Notes: a model not told the origin generated them from the sequence alone. DNA of 64,000 bases from Clostridia bacterium (GCA_028703495.1 JAQVMT010000001.1:124001-188000); one strand, 5' to 3'; counted from the first letter of the stretch, positions 44,879 through 55,274 are shown. Program-made: numbers and translations.

Positions 44879-46156
44879 ATGATAGATGTTAATTTGATAA
44901 AGACAAACACGGAATATGTGAAAAATGCTTTGATGAAAAAGGGCTACGATGTGGACTTTACCGAGTATTTGGAGTGGGACAGGCAAAGACGGCAGTCGGT
45001 TGCCGAGGTTGAAGCTCTCAAAGCGGAGCGCAATAAGGTCAGCGCGGAAATACCCAAGTTGAAGAAAGAAGGCAAGGATGTGACAGAGATATTTGCGCGT
45101 ATGCGTCAAATAGGCGATGACATTGCGCAAGGCGATGCCAATCTTGCAGAGCTGGGCGACAAGATAAACGAATTTCTCTACGCCTTGCCCAACCTTCCCG
45201 ACGAGGATTTGGTTGCCGGTGATAAGGAGAATAATGTCGTTATCGATGTTTACGGAAGCAAGCCCGAATTCGGCTTTACTCCTCAAAACCACGTTGACTT
45301 ATGCACTCGTTTGCATATGATCGACTATGAACGAGGCGTAAAGCTTAGCGGAGGCGGATTTTGGCTGTACCGCGACAGGGGCGCGATTTTGGAGTGGGCT
45401 TTGCTCAACTTCTTTGTAAGCGAGCATCTAAGCGATGGATTCGAGTTTATACTTCCCCCGCATCAGCTCGGATACAACTGCGGTTTAGGCTCGGGACAGT
45501 TCCCAAAGTTTTCCGAGGAGGTTTACTGGCTGGACTGCGACGAGGACAGAAAGAAGAATCGATTTATGTTGCCGACCGCAGAAACGGCGTTGGTTAACCT
45601 TTATGCCAATGAAATTATCGATGAAAAATTGCTGCCGATGAAGTTTTTTGCATATACCCCCTGTTACAGGAAGGAAGCAGGAAGCTATCGCTCGGAAGAA
45701 AGAGGAATGATCAGAGGGCACCAATTCAACAAGGTAGAAATGGTAGAGATTACTAAGCCCGATCAATCCAAAGCCGCTTTTGAGGAGCTTGTGGGAAAAG
45801 CCTGCCGTCTTATGCAAAAGCTCGGCTTGCACTATAGATTGAGTAAGCTTGCGGCAGGTGACTGCTCGGCGAGTATGGCTAGGACGTACGACATCGAGGT
45901 TTGGCTCCCTAGTATCGGAATTTACAAGGAGGTCAGTTCCGTGAGCAACTCCAACGACTATCAGGCAAGGCGCAACAACACCAAATACAGGGAAAAGGAG
46001 AGCGGCAAGAATTTCTTCGTTCACACGCTTAACGGAAGCGGACTTGCCACAAGCAGACTTTTGCCCGCCATTGTGGAGCAGTACCAAAACGCCGACGGCA
46101 GTGTAACCGTCCCCGAGGTTTTACGCAAATTTACAGGCTTCGATGTGATTGAATAA
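44879..46156 (+). CDS. serS: Seryl-tRNA synthetase
   Basis: The 425-aa class II enzyme has the N-terminal tRNA-binding coiled coil (about residues 30-100), motif 2 in YRKEAGSYRSEERGMIRGHQ with FNKVEMVEI, and motif 3 with LNGSGLATSRLLPAIVEQYQ. ATG 44879 is preceded by AAGGTGG. It follows thrS by 153 bp without its own T-box. Confidence 0.97.
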   Translation: MIDVNLIKTNTEYVKNALMKKGYDVDFTEYLEWDRQRRQSVAEVEALKAERNKVSAEIPKLKKEGKDVTEIFARMRQIGDDIAQGDANLAELGDKINEFLYALPNLPDEDLVAGDKENNVVIDVYGSKPEFGFTPQNHVDLCTRLHMIDYERGVKLSGGGFWLYRDRGAILEWALLNFFVSEHLSDGFEFILPPHQLGYNCGLGSGQFPKFSEEVYWLDCDEDRKKNRFMLPTAETALVNLYANEIIDEKLLPMKFFAYTPCYRKEAGSYRSEERGMIRGHQFNKVEMVEITKPDQSKAAFEELVGKACRLMQKLGLHYRLSKLAAGDCSASMARTYDIEVWLPSIGIYKEVSSVSNSNDYQARRNNTKYREKESGKNFFVHTLNGSGLATSRLLPAIVEQYQNADGSVTVPEVLRKFTGFDVIE

Positions 46157-46289
46157 TTAATTCAAATGCCGGATTACGTGTTTATGGAGTATTCGGTATT
46201 TTGATCGCGTCGTTACGCGCTTACGTATATTATGAAGTAAATGCGTTCCGACGGGTTATCGGTGTTACAGATCAGAATAAGAGGAAGAA

Positions 46290-47699
46290 ATGGAATTAAC
46301 GATATACAATACGCTGGACAAAAAAAGAGAGATTTTTGTTCCGATCAATAACGTCGTAAGAATTTATTCTTGCGGACCTACGGTATACAAGACGGCGCAT
46401 ATAGGTAATTTACGCACTTACGTTTTTATGGATCTGTTGGTTCGCATATTGCGTTACGACGGTTTCAAGGTTAAAAACGTGATGAACGTCACCGACGTAG
46501 GGCATTTGCTCAGCGATGCCGACGACGGTGAGGATAAAATGGAAAGCTCTGCAAAGGAGCAGAACAGGTCGCCTTACGAGATTGCGGACGAGATTACTAA
46601 GCAGTTTTTCACGGACATTGACAGGCTCAACATCACGCGCCCCACAATTTGCCCCAAGGCTACGGATAACATCGCCGAGATGATTGAGGTTGTTAAGGTG
46701 CTGTTGGAGAAGGGCTATGCATACGAGATCGACGACGGAATTTACTACGACATTAGCAAATTTGCAGGCTATGGAAAGCTGTCGGGTATGAACATCGACG
46801 ATCTGGAGAGCGGCGCGAGAGTGGAGGTCAATACTCAAAAACGACACCCCGCGGATTTCGCTCTTTGGAAGAAGGCGCAGCCTAACCACATTATGCAATG
46901 GGACAGCCCTTGGGGAAGAGGCTATCCGGGCTGGCACATCGAGTGTACGGCGATGAGTATTAAGTATCTGGGAAAGCTGTTCGACATTCACACGGGTGGC
47001 GTGGACCATATTCCCATTCACCACGAGAACGAGATTGCTCAAGGCGAAGCTTATACAGGACAAAAAAACACAAACTATTGGATGCACAGCGAATTTATGC
47101 TTATCGACGGCGGCAAAATGAGCAAGTCCCTCAATAATTGCTATACTGTCGACGATTTGATCTCAAGAGGTTATTCGCCGTTGGACTTCCGTTATTATTG
47201 CTTGAATGTACAGTACCGCCAAAAGATGAATTTCACTTGGGAAGGACTGGAAGCCAATAAGGTTTCGCGCCAAAGAATGATTGCTTTGGTGGCGCAAAAT
47301 AAGCAAAGCGCGGAAAAGACGCCTGCGGATAAGTTTGCGGAGTATACCAAGGAGTTCGAGGAAGCCATAAACGACAACCTCAATGTTCCTATGGCTATGG
47401 GCGTGGTTTGGAAGCTACTAAAGGAAAGAAAATCTGCCGATATCTACACCCTTATCCTCAAATTTGACGCCGTTTTGGGCTTGAGTATCGAAAAGGAAGT
47501 CAACGAATACATCGAAAACGCCGAAAAAGCGGCGCAAAAGGATATTCCGCAGGAGATTGTCGAGCTTGCCGAACAAAGAGTTGCCGCCAAAAAGCAAAAG
47601 GACTACGCTTTGGCAGATTCGCTCCGCAAACAAATCGCCGACAAGGGCTACGAGGTGAGAGACGAGGCAGGCGGTTATAGGCTGGTAATTGTGAGCTAA
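46290..47699 (+). CDS. cysS: Cysteinyl-tRNA synthetase
   Basis: The 469-aa class I enzyme has the HIGH-like block SCGPTVYKTAHIGNLRTY, zinc ligands with WHIECTAM and GGVDHIPIHHENEIAQ, and the KMSKS motif in GGKMSKSLNN. A DALR-type helical region and C-terminal tail follow. It is the third synthetase in a row. Its 3' end is tandemly duplicated. Confidence 0.97.
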   Translation: MELTIYNTLDKKREIFVPINNVVRIYSCGPTVYKTAHIGNLRTYVFMDLLVRILRYDGFKVKNVMNVTDVGHLLSDADDGEDKMESSAKEQNRSPYEIADEITKQFFTDIDRLNITRPTICPKATDNIAEMIEVVKVLLEKGYAYEIDDGIYYDISKFAGYGKLSGMNIDDLESGARVEVNTQKRHPADFALWKKAQPNHIMQWDSPWGRGYPGWHIECTAMSIKYLGKLFDIHTGGVDHIPIHHENEIAQGEAYTGQKNTNYWMHSEFMLIDGGKMSKSLNNCYTVDDLISRGYSPLDFRYYCLNVQYRQKMNFTWEGLEANKVSRQRMIALVAQNKQSAEKTPADKFAEYTKEFEEAINDNLNVPMAMGVVWKLLKERKSADIYTLILKFDAVLGLSIEKEVNEYIENAEKAAQKDIPQEIVELAEQRVAAKKQKDYALADSLRKQIADKGYEVRDEAGGYRLVIVS

Positions 47700-47784
47700 G
47701 CCCTCGAGCCGAGCACTGAAGAGGCAAAGCAGGCGGTTATAGGCCGGTAATTGTGAGTTAAGCCCTCGAGCCGAGTACTGAATC
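47667..47784. repeat. Direct repeat copying the cysS 3' end
   Basis: GCAGGCGGTTATAGG(C/T) to CTCGAGCCGAG(C/T)ACTGAA occurs from 47667 and again from 47729, period 62 bp, with only a few differences. The first copy contains the last cysS codons and stop TAA. Confidence 0.9.
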
Positions 47785-47904
47785 GATTACCTTAAGGTAA
47801 AGAAATGAGCGAAGTCGGCGGAAATTTTATTTTTGTTTAAGCATAAACGTGCGGGTAAAAACCCGAATATAGAGTGAAAACGATGTTGTTTTATATGAAA
47901 AAAG

Positions 47905-47929
47905 GGCGGCGTGCAAACGTCGCCTTTTT
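47905..47929 (+). terminator. Terminator after the synthetase cluster
   Basis: GGCGGCG (47905-47911) pairs with CGTCGCC (47918-47924), followed by TTTTT. The 497-bp gap to the regulator gene also holds the cysS repeat and the promoter at 48136. Confidence 0.8.
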
Positions 47930-48135
47930 GCATAGAAAAAGCGCTGAAAACAAAAGCAGACAGTTTTTTCCGTTTTTTCTTCCCGATTCTCACTTAGCCA
48001 TAGTATTGAGCAGACACTTTTCTTTGAAAAACTCGGCGCAATTTGTGCGTAAATCAATGTGTTGTTTAGTATAATTAAACATATTTCTCATAAATAATGA
48101 ACTCAAAAAAAGTTTAGTGAAACTAATTAAAACGT

Positions 48136-48165
48136 TTGACATAACTAAGAAAAATAATATATAAT
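48136..48165 (+). promoter_or_regulatory. Promoter of the regulator-pot operon
   Basis: TTGACA (48136-48141), 18-bp spacer, TATAAT (48160-48165). The GTG start of the regulator lies about 30 bp downstream. As the first gene encodes a DNA-binding regulator, autoregulation here is plausible. Confidence 0.8.
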
Positions 48166-48196
48166 CCCAATTGTATGATTTTGGGGAGGCGAGGTT

Positions 48197-48730
48197 GTGG
48201 ACATAGGAAAGAAACTTAAGAGGATTAGGTTGCAAAGGGGATTAACTCAAGAGGAGCTTGCGCTTAGGTGTGAGCTGACGAAGGGGTACATATCCCAACT
48301 GGAAAATGACATAGCAAGTCCGTCGATTGCGACCTTGGAAGACATATTGAGCGTTTTGGGCGAGAATATGGAAGGCTTTTTCACGTCGGAAAGCGAAGAA
48401 AAGATTGTATTCACCGAGGACGACTTTTTCGAGAGTGAGGGCGATGGTTATTCAAAGCTTTGGCTGATACCCAACTCGCAAAAGAATCAAATGGAGCCGA
48501 TAATACTTACCTTAAAGGAGGGCAGCTGCAGTGAAAAACGCACGCCGTCCGAGGGGGAGGAATTCGGCTACGTTTTGGAAGGAAAGATAAAGATCGAAAC
48601 CGAAAAGTGTATTTACAAGGCTAAGAAGGGAGAGTCCTTTTATATTAACGGCAAGATCGAGCATAGATTGGTTAATATACACAAGGGAAGAAGTCGGGTG
48701 CTTTGGATTGCCACTCCGAGCAATTTTTAA
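48197..48730 (+). CDS. XRE-family regulator with cupin domain, polyamine type
   Basis: A 177-aa protein: an N-terminal HTH (KLKRIRLQRGLTQEELALRC; GYISQLENDIASPSIATLED) and a C-terminal cupin (EEFGYVLEGKIKIETEK; GESFYINGKIEHRLVN). This is the PuuR-like design of regulators found beside polyamine transporters. The start is GTG with GGGGAGG upstream. It is the first gene of the pot operon, which suggests it senses polyamine and controls transport. Confidence 0.93.
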   Translation: MDIGKKLKRIRLQRGLTQEELALRCELTKGYISQLENDIASPSIATLEDILSVLGENMEGFFTSESEEKIVFTEDDFFESEGDGYSKLWLIPNSQKNQMEPIILTLKEGSCSEKRTPSEGEEFGYVLEGKIKIETEKCIYKAKKGESFYINGKIEHRLVNIHKGRSRVLWIATPSNF

Positions 48731-48787
48731 GCGCATACGGTGATTACATTATATAAAGTTGATAAATAAAAATGGGAGCTATGCGAA

Positions 48788-50338
48788 ATGGCGATAAATA
48801 ACGGCGGTAAGATAATCGAGCTTAAGGGAGTGAGCAAAATCTTTGACGGGACGAGCGCGGTGAATAACGTGAGTTTTTCTGTTAAGCGTGGAGAGTTTGT
48901 AACGTTTTTGGGACCGAGCGGATGCGGCAAGACTACGACTTTGCGAATGATTGCCGGTTTCGAGCGACCGACAGAGGGCAAGATTCTGTTCAACGGCGAG
49001 GATATTACTGATTTGCCGCCCAATGAAAGGAACATAAACACGGTATTTCAGCGTTACGCGCTTTTTCCGCATTTGAATGTATACAAGAACATTGCTTTCG
49101 GGTTGAAGCTTAAGTATGTTCCCGACGGTACGACATATGTGGATAAGGAAGGCAACGAATACGACAATATGCGCAAGCTAACGAAGAAGGAGATCGAGGA
49201 AAAGGTGAATGCCGCGTTAAAGCTTGTGGATTTGGAGGATTACGGACACAGGCACGTGAACAGTTTAAGCGGCGGACAGATGCAAAGGGTTGCAATTGCG
49301 AGAGCGTTGGTAAACGAACCCGAGGTGCTTTTGCTTGACGAGCCCTTGGGCGCGTTAGACCTGAAGATGCGCAAGGATATGCAGATCGAGCTTATGAATA
49401 TGCACAAGCAGTTGGGAATAACCTTTATTTACGTTACGCATGATCAGGAGGAAGCGCTGACGATGAGCGATACGATTGTTGTAATGCGCAACGGCGAGAT
49501 TCAGCAAATCGCATCGCCTAAGATGATATACGATGAGCCCGCCAACGAGTTTGTTGCCGACTTTATAGGAGAATCCAATTTGTTCAGCGGAATAATGCTT
49601 GAGGATTTCAAGGTGGAGTTTTGCGGACATATTTTCAAGTGTGTGGATAAGGGCTTTAAGCAGAACGAGCCTATAGACGTCATAATTCGTCCCGAGGACA
49701 TTTTTATCATTAAGAACGACGAGGAAGACGATGGGATAAGAGCCGAGCTGTTGAGAAGATCCGCCGACGGCAAAGCCGATATTTCGGAGCAGTCGGACAC
49801 AAAGAGGGCATCGCTTCACGGTGAGGTAATCAGTAGCGTATTCAAGGGTGACCACTACCAAACGATTGTGTTGACCTTCGGAGCGGAGCGAAATGAGATG
49901 CTGATTCACGACAATGTAGAATGTGATATCGGCGAGGTGGTTGGACTGTACGTCAAGCCTTTCGATTTGCATATTATGCACAAATCGCGCATAAACAACG
50001 AGGTCGAGGGCGAGATGTGGGACGAAAATGTAGTATTGATATGCGGCGAAAAGTTCCCCTGCAACTGTTCGTTTAAAAGTGGAACAAAGGTTAAGGTTAC
50101 AATTGACTTTGATGACATAGAGATATTCGACAACGAGGAGGACGGTATCTTAAGCGCGGAGGTGGTAAGTACTATATATAAGGGTAGCTACTACAAATGC
50201 GTTTTGCGTACGGATGAGCACGTCGATTTCTTCGCCGATACCGATTATGAGTGGTTTAAGGGTGACAGAGTCGGCATCTCGGTTGCGCCCGAAAAGCTTA
50301 TTATCGAGGAGGTTCCCGAAGATGAGCTTTGCGACTAA
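48788..50338 (+). CDS. potA: Spermidine/putrescine ABC transporter ATPase PotA, extended
   Basis: ATPase of a polyamine importer. The ABC core is complete: [20 protein letters not shown], the Q-loop, [30 protein letters not shown] and [10 protein letters not shown]. At 516 aa it exceeds the usual 350-380. There is an insertion at about residues 107-140 ([19 protein letters not shown]) and two TOBE-like C-terminal segments ([38 protein letters not shown]). GGGAG lies nine bases before the ATG. The gene overlaps potB. Confidence 0.95.
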   Translation: MAINNGGKIIELKGVSKIFDGTSAVNNVSFSVKRGEFVTFLGPSGCGKTTTLRMIAGFERPTEGKILFNGEDITDLPPNERNINTVFQRYALFPHLNVYKNIAFGLKLKYVPDGTTYVDKEGNEYDNMRKLTKKEIEEKVNAALKLVDLEDYGHRHVNSLSGGQMQRVAIARALVNEPEVLLLDEPLGALDLKMRKDMQIELMNMHKQLGITFIYVTHDQEEALTMSDTIVVMRNGEIQQIASPKMIYDEPANEFVADFIGESNLFSGIMLEDFKVEFCGHIFKCVDKGFKQNEPIDVIIRPEDIFIIKNDEEDDGIRAELLRRSADGKADISEQSDTKRASLHGEVISSVFKGDHYQTIVLTFGAERNEMLIHDNVECDIGEVVGLYVKPFDLHIMHKSRINNEVEGEMWDENVVLICGEKFPCNCSFKSGTKVKVTIDFDDIEIFDNEEDGILSAEVVSTIYKGSYYKCVLRTDEHVDFFADTDYEWFKGDRVGISVAPEKLIIEEVPEDELCD

Positions 50339-51125
50339 GACGTGCAGAACGCGGATCAAGCTTAACCGAAAGGTATTCGGTTATCCGTACATTCTATTCC
50401 TTACGATATTTGTAGTACTGCCGTTGGTTTTGATATTGGTAAACGCGTTCATTGCGGACGGCAAGCTAACCTTGCACAATTTCGTGGCTTTCGTGCAGTC
50501 GAGCAATATGAAGGTACTGCTCAATTCGTTGATAGTTGGAGTGGTAACGACTGTATGCTGTCTGCTTATCGGCTATCCGGTGGCTTTTCTGCTGAATAAG
50601 TATTACAGAAACAGCGTAATGGTGCTGATGTTCATACTGCCGATGTGGGTGAACTTCTTGATAAGAACGCTTGCCACGAGGCAGATATTCGAGTGGATGG
50701 GCGTAAAGCTTGGAATGGGAACGGTGCTTGTGGGTATGATATATAACTATCTGCCATTTATGATACTTCCCCTGTACAACTCCATTTCGGGAATAGACAA
50801 AAGCTACATCGAGGCGGCGCAGGACTTGGGCGCGGACAATTTAACGGTACTGTTAAAGGCATATATTCCACTGTCGTTATCGGGAATTATCAGCGGGATC
50901 ACTATGGTATTTATTCCGACGATATCGACTTTTGCAATAAGCGAATTGCTTAGCGACAGACAAATTTATCTTTTCGGCGATTCTATAAACGATATGTTTA
51001 TGAAAAGCTCCTCCTACGGAGTGGGAAGCGTTATGAGTTTGGTAATGCTGGCTTTGGTGCTAATTTCCAACTTCCTTATGAACAAATTCGGTGACAAAGA
51101 GGAGGAGAGTAAGGGCGTATGGTAA
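50322..51125 (+). CDS. potB: Polyamine ABC permease PotB
   Basis: A 267-aa permease with six predicted helices and the inner-membrane EAA loop [23 protein letters not shown] 50322 lies in the last codons of potA (17-bp overlap) and follows GAGGAGG; the longer frame from 50214 would run inside potA. Start MSFATK then basic residues fits a permease N-terminus. Confidence 0.94.
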   Translation: MSFATKTCRTRIKLNRKVFGYPYILFLTIFVVLPLVLILVNAFIADGKLTLHNFVAFVQSSNMKVLLNSLIVGVVTTVCCLLIGYPVAFLLNKYYRNSVMVLMFILPMWVNFLIRTLATRQIFEWMGVKLGMGTVLVGMIYNYLPFMILPLYNSISGIDKSYIEAAQDLGADNLTVLLKAYIPLSLSGIISGITMVFIPTISTFAISELLSDRQIYLFGDSINDMFMKSSSYGVGSVMSLVMLALVLISNFLMNKFGDKEEESKGVW

Positions 51126-51931
51126 AGAAAATTTTGTCAATGCTGTTTTTGCTGGTGGTGATTGCCTTCCTGTATATGCCGATAGTAATGATAATAATAT
51201 TCTCGTTTAGCAACAGGACGGATTTTACATTTGCAAACGGCTTCAACTTTGACGCATATATATCGATATTCACCGACAAGAACTCCGGAGCCTTGCTTCA
51301 GGCGTTCAAGAATACTATTCTTATCGCCGTTATATCATCGGTGGTTTCCACAGTGCTGGGAACGTCTGCCGCAATCGGCATCAATAGGCTCGGTAAACGG
51401 ATGAAGAGGATTGTCAACAACGTCAATCAGTTGCCCGTTATCAATTCCGAAGTGGTAATGGCAGTAAGCCTGATGGTATTCTTCGTCACCTTCAAATTTC
51501 CCGAGGGTTATTTGAGGCTGATTTTGGGACATATCGCATTTTCCACGCCCTATGTCGTCTTAAATGTTATGCCCAAGCTCGTGCAGATGGACAACAATGT
51601 TTACGAGGCGGCATTGGACTTGGGTGCGACGCCCGTAAGAGCGTTAACAAGCGTGGTTTTGCCTATAATCTCACCGGGAATAGTGAGCGGCTTTTTGCTC
51701 GCCTTTACGTTAAGTATGGACGACTTCATAATTACGCAGATTAATAAGGGAGCCACAACCGGCATCGATACGTTAAGTACCTATATTTACAGCGATGCCC
51801 GAATCAAGGGACTAAGTCCCTATTGGTTCGCGGTATTCTCCATCATATTCGTGGTCGTGCTTGCCGTTGTGTTGTTTATCAACCTGCGCAAAAAGAGTAA
51901 GGGTTCGCAAACCGGCGGCATAATCGCGTAA
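51119..51931 (+). CDS. potC: Polyamine ABC permease PotC
   Basis: A 270-aa partner permease with six helices and the EAA loop YEAALDLGATPVRALTSVVL. The ATG overlaps the potB stop by seven bases, so translation is coupled. The segment GFLLAFTLSMDDFIITQ is typical of PotC. Confidence 0.95.
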   Translation: MVKKILSMLFLLVVIAFLYMPIVMIIIFSFSNRTDFTFANGFNFDAYISIFTDKNSGALLQAFKNTILIAVISSVVSTVLGTSAAIGINRLGKRMKRIVNNVNQLPVINSEVVMAVSLMVFFVTFKFPEGYLRLILGHIAFSTPYVVLNVMPKLVQMDNNVYEAALDLGATPVRALTSVVLPIISPGIVSGFLLAFTLSMDDFIITQINKGATTGIDTLSTYIYSDARIKGLSPYWFAVFSIIFVVVLAVVLFINLRKKSKGSQTGGIIA

Positions 51932-52027
51932 TATGAGCAATGATAAGGATAAATGTGCGGATAATCGCGAGATAGCACAAATAAACAATAAAACAAAGGA
52001 TAACAAGACGGAGGTAATATTACTGAA

Positions 52028-53407
52028 ATGAACAAATTCAGAATCATTGTTGTATTAATTCTTTTGGCGTTGACAGCCACATTACTTGTTGCGTGCGCAT
52101 CGAAGGATGACACCGAATCAAAGGGCAGAACCGGCGGTGAGAAGCTCTATGTGTACAACTGGTACGACTACATCGACGAGGATATTCTCGATGAATTTGC
52201 CGAGGAATATGGCGACAAGTACGACGTTAATTTGGAAATTATTTACAGCAAGTACGATACAAACGAAGTAATGCTTACTCAGGTGGACAAGGGAGGGGCG
52301 TCTATCGACCTCGTATGTCCTTCGGAATACGCTATAGAAAAGCTGATCAATTTGAACTTGATTACAAATATAACCGACGACGCGCTTTGGGCGCAGGCAG
52401 GTATTGAGAAGTCGGATTTATGGCAAAACATTGATCCTACCATAGGTAACGCAATTGACGAGGTTTTTGGACAGCTTAATGTTAACGGCACGGAAATCGA
52501 TTTGACCGAGTACTTTATTCCCTATATGTGGGGAACTCTTGGCATATTGTATAACACCGACGTAGTGAAGGAATCCGATCTCGATACGGGTTGGGGACTG
52601 CTTTGGAACGCGGGCAACAATCCCGAGCTCAACGGTGGAATCTATATGAAAGACAGTATTCGCGACAGCTATGTTGCGGGAGTTTTGCGCCTTAAGGAGC
52701 TGGGTAAGCTTCCCGAAAGCGTTAAGGGCTTATCGGTGCAGGAGTTGATCAATTCGCACGATGACGAGCTTGTGGCCGCAGTCAAAGCCGTTCTTTTGGA
52801 GCAGAAAAGTGTTATCAAGGGCTATGAGGTGGACTTGGACAAGGAATACCTGATAAACGGTACTGCTTATGCCTGTCTTGCGTGGTCGGGCGATGCGGTT
52901 TGGGCGATCGAGGAAGCCTACGCCGATTATAATAGAGTACTCGATTACTATATTCCCAACAACGAGGGCAATGTTTGGTTCGACGGCTGGGCTCTCTTGA
53001 AGTCAAGCCAGAACGTAAGGGCAAGCCTTGAGTTTATGAGCTTTATGAACAGACCCGAAAATGCCATTCGCAACTCAATCGAAATAGGCTACACAAGCGC
53101 GGTTGACGGAAATATTCTAAGTGGCGATGCTCAAGTTATAGAGATTCTCGAAGAAAATGAGTACGACAGCGAGGAGTTCTTCTCATATGAAGTAAGATAC
53201 CCTTCTAATTTGACTAATTTGGGAGTAATGCAGGACTTCGGAAGCAGCACCGACCGTATGGTCGCAATGTGGGCAGACGTCAAGGCAAGCGGTAACTCTG
53301 CGTGGGAAATCGCGTTGATTATTGTGGGTGCGGTCGCATTGGCAGGTGTCGTGATTTGCGTAATTTACTTCGTCAAAGGCAAGGGTAAAAGACGCGTGAA
53401 GAAGTAG
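52028..53407 (+). CDS. potD: Polyamine-binding protein PotD with lipobox and C-terminal membrane helix
   Basis: Extracellular substrate-binding protein of the importer. A signal peptide with lipobox LVAC (Cys near 25) predicts lipid anchoring. The fold signature begins LYVYNWYDYIDEDILDEFAE and continues with VMLTQVDKGGASIDLVCPSE and VWFDGWALLKSSQNV. At 459 aa it is about 100 longer than usual. The extra includes a C-terminal membrane helix (IALIIVGAVALAGVVICVIY) and the basic tail KGKGKRRVKK, so the protein seems anchored at both ends. GGAGGT lies 12 bases before the ATG. Confidence 0.93.
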   Translation: MNKFRIIVVLILLALTATLLVACASKDDTESKGRTGGEKLYVYNWYDYIDEDILDEFAEEYGDKYDVNLEIIYSKYDTNEVMLTQVDKGGASIDLVCPSEYAIEKLINLNLITNITDDALWAQAGIEKSDLWQNIDPTIGNAIDEVFGQLNVNGTEIDLTEYFIPYMWGTLGILYNTDVVKESDLDTGWGLLWNAGNNPELNGGIYMKDSIRDSYVAGVLRLKELGKLPESVKGLSVQELINSHDDELVAAVKAVLLEQKSVIKGYEVDLDKEYLINGTAYACLAWSGDAVWAIEEAYADYNRVLDYYIPNNEGNVWFDGWALLKSSQNVRASLEFMSFMNRPENAIRNSIEIGYTSAVDGNILSGDAQVIEILEENEYDSEEFFSYEVRYPSNLTNLGVMQDFGSSTDRMVAMWADVKASGNSAWEIALIIVGAVALAGVVICVIYFVKGKGKRRVKK

Positions 53408-53612
53408 ATTGATATATTCAAACGTATTAATTCTTTTTAAGGGACTTTTGGGGCGCATTTTGGAAGCAGACGAGCATATGTCGAAAGGGCGTAATATACT
53501 AGGTGGACTCCTTGAAAAGAAATAAACTTATTGTGATGCAAATAAGAACAAAGTATTATGCTTATTGTGTTGCGAATACAAATTATGAATTACTGCTTTT
53601 GCGGTAAAAAAG

Positions 53613-53641
53613 ACGGCGGTTGCAGGTTAACCGCCGTTTTT
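53613..53641. terminator. Terminator after potD
   Basis: ACGGCGGTT (53613-53621) pairs with AACCGCCGT (53629-53637), followed by TTTT. The 346-bp gap 53408-53753 also shows short repeats (CAATAT(C/A)TTCATGACAAG at 53671 and 53691; TTATTGTG(A/T)TGC(A/G)AATA near 53530 and 53562) and no gene. Confidence 0.85.
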
Positions 53642-53753
53642 GCAATATCGATACGAAAAATTAAATCACGCAATATCTTCATGACAAGAGCAATATATTC
53701 ATGACAAGAAATGAATGCGTATATTCTCAGCGAACGTGTTCGGTTAACCTGTG

Positions 53754-54842
53754 CTATTTTTGCTTGTTTTTGATATAATCGTTGAAATCGCGACTGACTC
53801 CATGAAGCTTATCGCGAATGGGTAGATTATATGGACAACGTGTTTCGCAAACGCCGCAGCCTATGCAATTATCGGCATTTTTGGCAAGTCCGGTGAATCT
53901 GCTCAAAGCCCATTCGGCAAGGTCGTAATTTTTGAGATAGTTTTGAAGGGTGAACATCGTGGGAATATCGATGCCGACCGTGCATGGTGCACAATAATTG
54001 CATCTTCTGCAAATGGAATTATCCAAGGATTTGCGCAGCAGATCGAAAACCTCCAGCTCGTCGGGCGTGAATTCCTCGAAGTTTATCGAGGTATTTTCAT
54101 CTATTTCCTCTTCGGAAGCCATTCCGGGAATCACGCAGGTAACATATTTATTGACCGCCGTAAAGCGCAAAGCCAGCTTGCCCAAGGTGGTTTTGAGCTT
54201 GCTTACGCGTTCGGAAATGCATTTATCGAAAAGGTTTACGTCCGAGAGATTACCGCCGCAAATCGGTTTCATAATTATCACGCTTATTTTATTCTTATAC
54301 GCTTTTTCGAACAGATCCTCGCCCTGCGTTTCGATGATGTTATAGGGGTACATTATGGAGCAGATCTTTCCCGAAAGCTCGTCGACGGCGCGTTCTAAAA
54401 CGCTTTTAATATGCGAAGTAACTCCGATATTGAGGATCTGCCCCTTTTGCTTGGCTTCCTCGAGGGCGGCAAACGCTCCCTGCTCCATCGCCTTGTCATA
54501 GTTTGCGAGAGTTGCGATATTATGAACCTGATACAGATCGATATAGTCAACCTGCATCGTTTTCAATGATGTTTCGATACCCTTTTTCATGTTGTCATAG
54601 TCTAAAGCAGGACATTTAGTCGCCAACACAATCTCTTTACGCGGTAATTGCTTCAATGCCGCGCCTACATACTCTTCTGACACCGAGTAGCCTCTTGCGG
54701 TATCGATATAGTTTATACCCCTGTCGAACGCGTGTGCCAAGACCTTGACTGCTTGAGCTTTATCCAGCTTTTGAATTGGTATTCCACCGAAACCGATTTT
54801 GGATATCTCTCGGTTTACGCCGAACATTTCTACGTATTTCAT
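53754..54842 (-). CDS. Aldo/keto reductase with 4Fe-4S ferredoxin domain
   Basis: A 362-aa oxidoreductase (COG1453-like). The AKR barrel has the catalytic set in NYIDTARGYSVSE (Asp, Tyr), ATKCPA (Lys) and YQVHN (His). The C-terminal third carries the cysteine groups CRRCNYCAPC and CIGCGVCETRCPY for two iron-sulphur clusters. Such proteins are common in anaerobes; the substrate is unknown. AAGGA precedes ATG 54842 on the minus strand, so the longer frame from 54863 is not used. Confidence 0.92.
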   Translation of the reverse strand: MKYVEMFGVNREISKIGFGGIPIQKLDKAQAVKVLAHAFDRGINYIDTARGYSVSEEYVGAALKQLPRKEIVLATKCPALDYDNMKKGIETSLKTMQVDYIDLYQVHNIATLANYDKAMEQGAFAALEEAKQKGQILNIGVTSHIKSVLERAVDELSGKICSIMYPYNIIETQGEDLFEKAYKNKISVIIMKPICGGNLSDVNLFDKCISERVSKLKTTLGKLALRFTAVNKYVTCVIPGMASEEEIDENTSINFEEFTPDELEVFDLLRKSLDNSICRRCNYCAPCTVGIDIPTMFTLQNYLKNYDLAEWALSRFTGLAKNADNCIGCGVCETRCPYNLPIRDKLHGVSRDFNDYIKNKQK

Positions 54843-54979
54843 TCCTTTATTTCTCCTTCGCAATAAGCAATCTTATCCCAATACTCTTTTGTTTCTAAGT
54901 TTATTATACATGCAATAGCCTGTTGCTACTTATGCCGAGTAAATTACTATACTTTGTTTCTTTTGATACCAAATAACTT

Positions 54980-55110
54980 ACCGCGGTAAGTAGTTTCAAA
55001 CTCCCGATAGCTTTGGTTCAAAGTAACTTCCGACGGTTAGTATTATTAATATCCCGATAGCTTTGGCTCAAAGTAACTTCCGACGGTAATTAGCTTATAA
55101 AACCCGATAG
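54980..55110. repeat. Three repeats, period 50 bp, in the aldo/keto reductase leader
   Basis: CCCGATAG occurs at 55003, 55053 and 55103, exactly 50 bp apart. It is joined by CTTTGG(T/C)TCAAAGTAACTTC and CGACGGT(T/A). The array lies between the minus-strand promoter at 55201 and ATG 54842, so it is transcribed as leader. The rest of the 715-bp gap holds two promoters and nothing else supported. Confidence 0.85.
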
Positions 55111-55200
55111 TTCCGATTCTTAAAACATCTTATGCCATTAGCTTGACGAGCAGGCTTTCGGTGCGGATAAGTTGCTTTACTTATTTGTCGCTTTATGTAA

Positions 55201-55228
55201 TTATACAATAAAAAAATAAAATTGCAAA
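55201..55228 (-). promoter_or_regulatory. Minus-strand promoter of the aldo/keto reductase
   Basis: On the minus strand TTGCAA (55228-55223), 16-bp spacer, TATAAT (55206-55201). The leader would be about 350 nt. Confidence 0.65.
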
Positions 55229-55246
55229 CAGATAGTTGCAATAAGT

Positions 55247-55274
55247 GGCAATAAATTCGGGAATATGATATAAT
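55247..55274 (+). promoter_or_regulatory. Promoter of pfkA
   Basis: TGGCAA (55247-55252), 16-bp spacer, extended -10 TGA-TATAAT (hexamer 55269-55274). The leader to ATG 55558 is about 280 nt with no recognised element. Confidence 0.5.
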
